From NCBI RefSeq assembly GCF_010093815.1, contig NW_022985555.1, positions 1,052,186-1,116,185 on the forward strand: a stretch of DNA of 64,000 bases, in the 5' to 3' direction. The translations under genes were made by a program, and so were the position numbers. The stretch comes from Pseudovirgaria hyperparasitica (taxonomy: Eukaryota > Ascomycota > Dothideomycetes > Acrospermales > Acrospermaceae). Under the pieces are notes generated by a model. That model searched no databases, was not told the origin of the DNA, and worked only from the letters and a program-made list of their open reading frames with translations. Shown here piece after piece: positions 59,019-64,000 of this stretch (position 1 is the first letter of the stretch; each line of letters starts with the position of its first letter).

Positions 59019-60347
59019 TTAGCTGTTCAGCAGATGGTCTACCGCCCCTTGAACACTTCCGCCACTCCTGCGGAGAGCCTGGATATTGCGATCAAAGTCG
59101 TAGAAGCCCATGTCGTTGAGTTGCCTCAATTGGTCTTGGTATATCTCCTCGGGCGGACGGTTGTCCGAAGATTGTGCAGGTTGCTGCCCTTGCATGCCTG
59201 CCATGAGATTCATCATTTGAGCCATCGGATCGGTTCCTGCCTGCTGGCCTCCTTGTGCCTGCATCATCTGTTGCATCATCGTTGCAAATGGGTTTGCTTG
59301 AGCCTGACCTTGACCTTGCTGGCCCTCCGTGTTGCTTGATGGGTTCGTGGCCACTCCACTGAACGGGTTGGCTGCACTTCCAAAAGGGTTGGCACCAGGT
59401 GCGCCAAATGGGTTGCTTCCGTTGCCAAATAGAGCAGCAAAGGGGTTCTGACCAGTTCCACTACCCGCACCAAGTTGTGCAAATGGGTTGAGAGGTGGAG
59501 GAGTAATACTGGGGGTGCCTTGTGTTCCAGTTGTGTCTGTACCACTGGTAGGGTTCTGTTGGTTCTGAGGTGTTGTGTCTGTCACTCCTGGCGCAGGGAA
59601 CGCATTCGCGCCACCCCTGTTCATACTACGCTGTATCTGAGCTTGCATACGAATCATCTCTGGATTGAATATCATCCTTCGGAATTCAGGACTCTCGAGC
59701 GCCTGACGAGCCACGGGATTGTCGCGAAGCATGGGGCTTTCTTGTAACATGCGCATGAACTCCGGATTGTTCATGGCCTCATTCATCTGTGAAGCAAACA
59801 TTGGGTTTTCCAACATCTGAGCCATCTGCTCGGGATCTCCAAAACTTCCCATCTACGGCGCATTAGCTCAAGCAAGTCTAAATGGCGAGCGCTTACTCAC
59901 ACCACCATCTGGGCCAAATGTGTCTGCACCTGGAAGTCCGTGTAGACCAGCATATCGTGCACCAGTCAGGCCAGCAAGGGGGTTGTGGCCGGTTCCAGCG
60001 GCGAAATTCGTGGGGACGTTAGCAGCGGCGGAAGGTGGTGAGCCAGCAGACGCAGAAGTGGTATTCGCGCCGCCTTGGTTTGCTGGATGCTGCCGAGCAT
60101 TGCTCGCTGCTCCTTTTACGAGGTGTACCGTGTGTCCGTCCTTAATCTTGTAGCTTGCGAGGGTATCTGCGTCCTTCAACACACGGCCAGAGTATATCAG
60201 TCGTATCCTGTCTGTTGGTAGATCTGCATAATCTGATCCAGAGAGCTTGTTCTTCAAGTCTGCAACCGTAGTGCTCCCAGGGATCGTGATGTTGTATTTT
60301 GCGTCGCCAGATGACTTTACGCTGAAGGTGACGTCTTCGTCGGCCAT
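59019..60347 (-). CDS. dsk2: Ubiquitin shuttle DSK2 (ubiquilin)
   Basis: Exons 60347-59901 and 59852-59019 (intron 48 bp) give 426 aa. An N-terminal ubiquitin-like domain (residues 1-78; VTFSVKSSGDAKYNITIPGS, DRIRLIYSGRVLKDADTL, DGHTVHLVKG) leads to a Ala/Gly-rich linker. STI1-type helices follow (QMAQMLENPMFASQMNEAMN, NPEFMRMLQESPMLRDNPVA). Next is a long Asn/Pro/Phe/Gly repeat region (several NPFG and NPFA words), and a C-terminal UBA domain (YQDQLRQLNDMGFYDFDRNI, ending VDHLLNS). DSK2 binds ubiquitin chains by UBA and the proteasome by UBL, carrying substrates for degradation. Exon 2 begins with an ATG (MGSFGDP), so a predictor might split the gene in two; the domain order argues for one protein. 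Confidence 0.95.
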
Positions 60348-60777
60348 GGTCGGCAGACCGCAAAGCGACCTGGTATGTAGCTGGAGGGAATGGAGTGGTA
60401 TGCAGCTCGTGAATGTCTAGGGATGTATGTCAGAACGGGTAAGCGATAAATGTAGATAAGCGCAGTGAGGAAAACGTGTTTGTATGTTGTTCTGAGAATG
60501 GGTTGGAAACAGAGAGAACCAGGCCAAGAACATGGACACCGTCGTGATGAAGGTGGGCGCCAGCTGGATGACGAGGGGGATTGGCGAGTCATGGACGGGA
60601 ACCATAGACGCGATCCATGGATGTTGGCCTTACAACCTAATAACCGCCACCGTGGACATTACCAAAGTCCCAAACTTCACAAGCGCCATAAATTGATGAT
60701 AGACCGCGCGCGATCACTTGGACTGTATAAACTTGGTCTCTACAATTTACTTTTGGTACCGATATACACGTGTATGT
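60348..60777. other. DSK2 promoter and oxidoreductase 3' spacer
   Basis: 430 bp with no gene recognised. Confidence 0.5.
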
Positions 60778-61846
60778 TCATAGCTTGCTTTGTCCTTCCG
60801 GCACCTTCACTACCACCTTACCCCAGGAGTCTCTCGCCCCTAGAGCTTCTAGAGCGGCCGGAACTGTCTCCAATCCAACATACTCCCTATCTGTAAAGCA
60901 TGTACCTTTGATCTTTCCACTCTCCATAAGAGCAAATAGATCACTCCAAACTTCCTCAATCTTTTCGGGCTCATTTGTAGCATATGCACCCCAGTGCAGT
61001 CCAACCACACTAACATTCTTCAACAAAATTCTGTTAGTGGCCATCTTCTCAATATCACCAGCTGCAAAGCCTATGACCAGAAGCCTTCCATTCCATGCCG
61101 TGCACTTCATACTTTGTGCGATCAGCCCTACCGGATCATAGACAATGTCAACACCGCGCTCCTTCGGCGTCAATTTTTTGACCTGCTCCGGCCATTTGCT
61201 GTCTCGGTAGTTCACCGCATAGTCTGCCCCGAAACGCTTCGCAACCTCAAGCTTGTGCTCTGTCCCAGCAGTCGCAACGACCGTCGCTCCCAAAGCTTTC
61301 GCAATCTGTACGGCAGCCAGCCCAACACCTCCAGCAGCGGCGTGTACTAGAACCCAGTCTCCTTTTTTCAAGTTCGCCCTTGTAACTAGCCCGGCATAGC
61401 TAGTTGGCGCAGTCACAAAGAGCCCTGCGGCATCAAAGTGACTCCAGCCTCTTGGCACCGGTCTAAGCTTCTCCTCTGAGGCTGCAATCTTGGTCGCGAA
61501 ACCACCTTGCGAAGCGCCGAACACCCTGTCTCCTACTTTGAACTTGGTCTTCCCACCCTTTGGGTTGGATGGGACGGCGAGGACAACTCCAGAGAACTCG
61601 GCGCCAGCGATCCAAGGCAAAGGTGGCTGATGTTGGTATTTCCCGCGGATCTGGAGAAGATCGAAGAAGTTTGTGGCAGAGGCCTTGACGCCTATCAGGT
61701 ACTCAGTCGGTTGAGGTTTTGGATCAGGGAGCTCGGTCACTGTGAGGTCGCGTGGACCCTAGTATCGTAAATGGATGATGCGCTGTCGCAAGGCCTCAAG
61801 AAGTTGCACATACCTTGACATACTCTTTGATCTGGATACCGCGCAT
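60778..61846 (-). CDS. Zinc-less MDR quinone oxidoreductase
   Basis: Exons 61846-61814 and 61758-60778 (intron 55 bp) give 337 aa; the tiny first exon codes MRGIQIKEYVK. The groES-like fold has ATNFFDLLQIRGKYQHQPPL and PWIAGAEFSGVVLAV without the cysteine and histidine zinc ligands of alcohol dehydrogenases. The Rossmann part has VHAAAGGVGLAAVQIAKALG, typical of NADPH-dependent quinone reductases (zeta-crystallin-like). The family reduces quinones or activated double bonds with NADPH in the cytosol; substrate unknown here. Other MDR reductases (enoyl reductase type) cannot be ruled out. Confidence 0.88.
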
Positions 61847-62561
61847 CGTAAGCAATTTCGTGGAATCGGATTTAGTATGGTTGTGTACGAGTATCCTCCC
61901 GATAATAGATCATGTCAAACTGAACTTAGCTCTGCCGACGAAGCTCGTTAGACGTCTAGTCGACCTCGGCTCTCCCCGCAATCCTCTAAATTCCCGTCCA
62001 AGTGCCTTGGTTCGGACATCTACGGAGATCTACGAAGATCGTTCGGAAGTCAATGTCGCGTGGCATTTACTTAATACTTCACGCGAAATAGCATGCCAAA
62101 TGCACGACATATGCTGTACTCGTTTTGGCAGACTTGTAAATAAGCATTCTCTGTCGAGAGTCAGAATTCACGAGACAAACAGGTACAGGTTGACCTTCAA
62201 TGACACATCTTACGTATATATAGCCTGACAGAGTATTTTTGATACTGGTTGGCTCAACTTGCTTCAAGCCCTACGGAGAGACAACACGGGAGACGTAAAA
62301 TGGATGGCTGCGTCAAGTTGTACACACGCGATGAGCATATAACCCCGTAAGTGGGTCGGCGTGAGCAAAGCGATGACATTAAACAGGCTGTAAGCGGAAA
62401 CAATTAGGGTAGAATGCCGACGTGTCATTAGTATGTAGATCTTCGGAGTCTCCTCTCATGACTGATTGGGGGACAGGGAAGACATCAGGCGTAGGCTTGT
62501 AATTACTGTAAAATGGTCAAGATGAATCACAACTCCACTAGGCTACGAGAACGATCCCAGA
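61847..62561. other. Spacer between oxidoreductase and PPIL4-like gene
   Basis: 715 bp with the oxidoreductase promoter and the 3' end of the next minus-strand gene. AT-rich from about 62080 to 62280. No gene recognised. Confidence 0.5.
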
Positions 62562-64000
62562 TCAATGTCGCAGTTGGTGATCGTCCCTTCGTCGGTCATA
62601 GTCTCTGTCACGGTCACGTCGACGACTATCTCGATCTCGATGTCTGCTACGCTCCCGCCTTCGGTCATCATAACGTCTCTCGCTACTTCTGTCCCTCTGC
62701 CTGAAGCTCGAATGCCTTTCGCGATCTTCTTCTCTACCGACTGTTCGCCGCCGAGGACTTCGGCTCCTCGAAGGCATCCGCGTATTCCTCTCAGGACTTC
62801 TTCCTTGCGTATTTCCTGGTCTGCCCTGATTGACCATAATGCCGTAGCCACTGCCCCTCTGCTTGGGCGTAATATGTGTTTTGTACTGCGTTTTCTGCTC
62901 CAGAGCATCCAAGCCTCCAAAGCCAGGTCCCGCATGCTTTTTCCTCTTGGCGTTGGTAGCCGTACGCCACGTATCCGAAAGTCGACTGACACTCTGTGAG
63001 AAATCTACGTGTATCCGGTGGTCGTCAATCAGGGTACCATCCATCTTGTGATATGCACGTTCGCAGTCTTCCTTCTCTTCGAATTCAATGAAAGCGTATT
63101 GAAGTGAGTCACCTGTTCGCTTGTCCCGTATAACCTCGCAGGACAGGATTTTACCGAAACGACTGAATATCAGTTCTAGATCTTCATCCTGTGTCACGGG
63201 GTTGAGTTTGCAAACGAATAGCACGTTTTCTGGGGGTTTGACTTCAGCGAAAGGCAGGTCGCCCATCATCTCAAGTGTAAGCGCTTGTGCGCGAGCCTCA
63301 CGCTCACGGCGCAGCTTCTCGATATTTTCCTGGTCCGCATCTGGATCAAGTCTTTCGTCGTGAGCGATACGGACTGTCGCGAGTTGCGCTGCACTCGGAA
63401 TAGGTGATTGATCGGGCTCCTGAAGGCCAGCCGGGTCGAAATAGGGGTCGTCAATGATATGCGTATGTAGAATACGGATGTCTTTCAAAGGCCTTCCAGA
63501 GTCATCCGTGAAAGCGCCGTTGATATTTTCCAAGGCATCAAAGCCTTCGATAACATTTCCAAATACTGCAGCCTTGCCGTCAAGGTATTCCAGGTTGTCC
63601 CCTAAGGTGACTATGAACTGACTCCCAGCTACACGCGTATCATCATTCTGGGGATCTGGTGCCGTCGAGAAGCTGATTGTACCTCTCTCGCTGTGCTTCA
63701 GCTTTGGGTGGAACTCTGGTGGGAAGGTCTTCTTGGTTGGGTTCGCGGGATCCAGCAATCCCCATATCGAAGAGCCGCCATCGCTATCCGCGGAGCCAGG
63801 ACCGATTGGATCACCAGTCGTGAATGAGAAATCCTTTTGTACAGAGTATATCGGTGAGTAATTGTAGTATTTGATTTTACAGAGCTTGAGAAAGCTGGAT
63901 TTGTTAGTATCTGTGAGGGCTTAATGTTCAGCGCGCGTCAACGTACAGGAACAAGAACTTACTTTTCGCAGGCCTTCGGCGCTTGGTCCACAAGCAGATC
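62562..64000 (-). CDS. cyp6: Cyclophilin-RRM protein, PPIL4/Cyp6 type (5' end outside window)
   Basis: Partial: exons 64000-63963 (continuing beyond the edge) and 63894-62562 code the last 456 residues. The visible cyclophilin domain has [91 protein letters not shown]. It is followed by a linker, then an RRM with RNP2 LFVCKL and RNP1-like LQYAFIEF, and an Arg/Ser/Asp-rich C-terminus ([22 protein letters not shown]). This cyclophilin-RRM-RS order defines the PPIL4 family (Cyp6 in filamentous fungi), a spliceosome-associated peptidyl-prolyl isomerase group. The family is normally about 450-500 aa, so only a short N-terminal piece is missing. The intron 63962-63895 is phase-consistent. Confidence 0.92.

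Noticed and set aside
59019-59852. Separate gene starting at MGSFGDP inside DSK2
   Set aside because: Splicing to the upstream UBL exon is phase-consistent and gives the standard DSK2 domain order.
1-64000. CRISPR array, rRNA, LTR element or polyketide/NRPS backbone gene
   Set aside because: None seen; the tandem arrays lack unique spacers and no long terminal direct repeats or synthase motifs were found.

Overview
The window is eukaryotic nuclear DNA from a filamentous ascomycete (Pezizomycotina). A Dothideomycete, possibly Pleosporales, is my best guess. The reasons are short introns of about 47-136 bp with GT..AG ends, long single exons, and a gene set of fungal type: L-arabinitol 4-dehydrogenase, delta-8 sphingolipid desaturase, GH76 mannanase, SWR1, ATG2, and CSN7 of the COP9 signalosome. 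I see no rRNA, tRNA, CRISPR array or bacterial-style operon. All gene models below were spliced by hand from the reading frames, so intron positions are predictions.

Left part (1-23.5 kb) is gene-poor. It holds a 122-aa nuclear-type small protein, a five-exon cytochrome b5-fusion delta-8 sphingolipid desaturase, and two divergently transcribed SMP-30/gluconolactonase-like beta-propellers, of which only the first starts with a signal peptide. It also holds a decayed glutathione S-transferase pseudogene, a 143-aa secreted six-cysteine protein (effector-like), and a 14-TM MFS transporter that is intact except for one in-frame TAA. Wide spacers without recognisable genes separate them.

Middle part (23.5-35.4 kb) has an Artemis/SNM1-type nuclease, a conserved fungal protein of unknown function, CSN7 and a secreted GH76 alpha-1,6-mannanase. 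Between CSN7 and GH76 lies a 637-bp non-autonomous DNA transposon at 31123-31759. It has 27/28-bp terminal inverted repeats and a perfect 9-bp target-site duplication, and it contains a 52-63-bp tandem array. The array units drift by C-to-T and G-to-A transitions only, as expected for repeat-induced point mutation (RIP).

Right part (35.4-64 kb) is dense housekeeping DNA: SWR1 (chromatin remodelling, H2A.Z exchange), an NDUFB8-type complex I subunit, ATG2 (autophagy lipid transfer), an ADGF-type adenosine deaminase, L-arabinitol dehydrogenase, RPB2 (RNA polymerase II), DSK2 (ubiquitin shuttle), a zinc-less quinone oxidoreductase and the 3' part of a cyclophilin-RRM protein (PPIL4/Cyp6) that runs off the right edge. 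SWR1/NDUFB8 and ATG2/adenosine deaminase are head-to-head pairs with short shared promoters.

I did not find a convincing wholly new multi-gene system. The strongest unusual items are the transposon with its nested array, the MFS gene whose stop codon can be spliced out in frame, the secreted/non-secreted lactonase pair, and the six-cysteine secreted protein.
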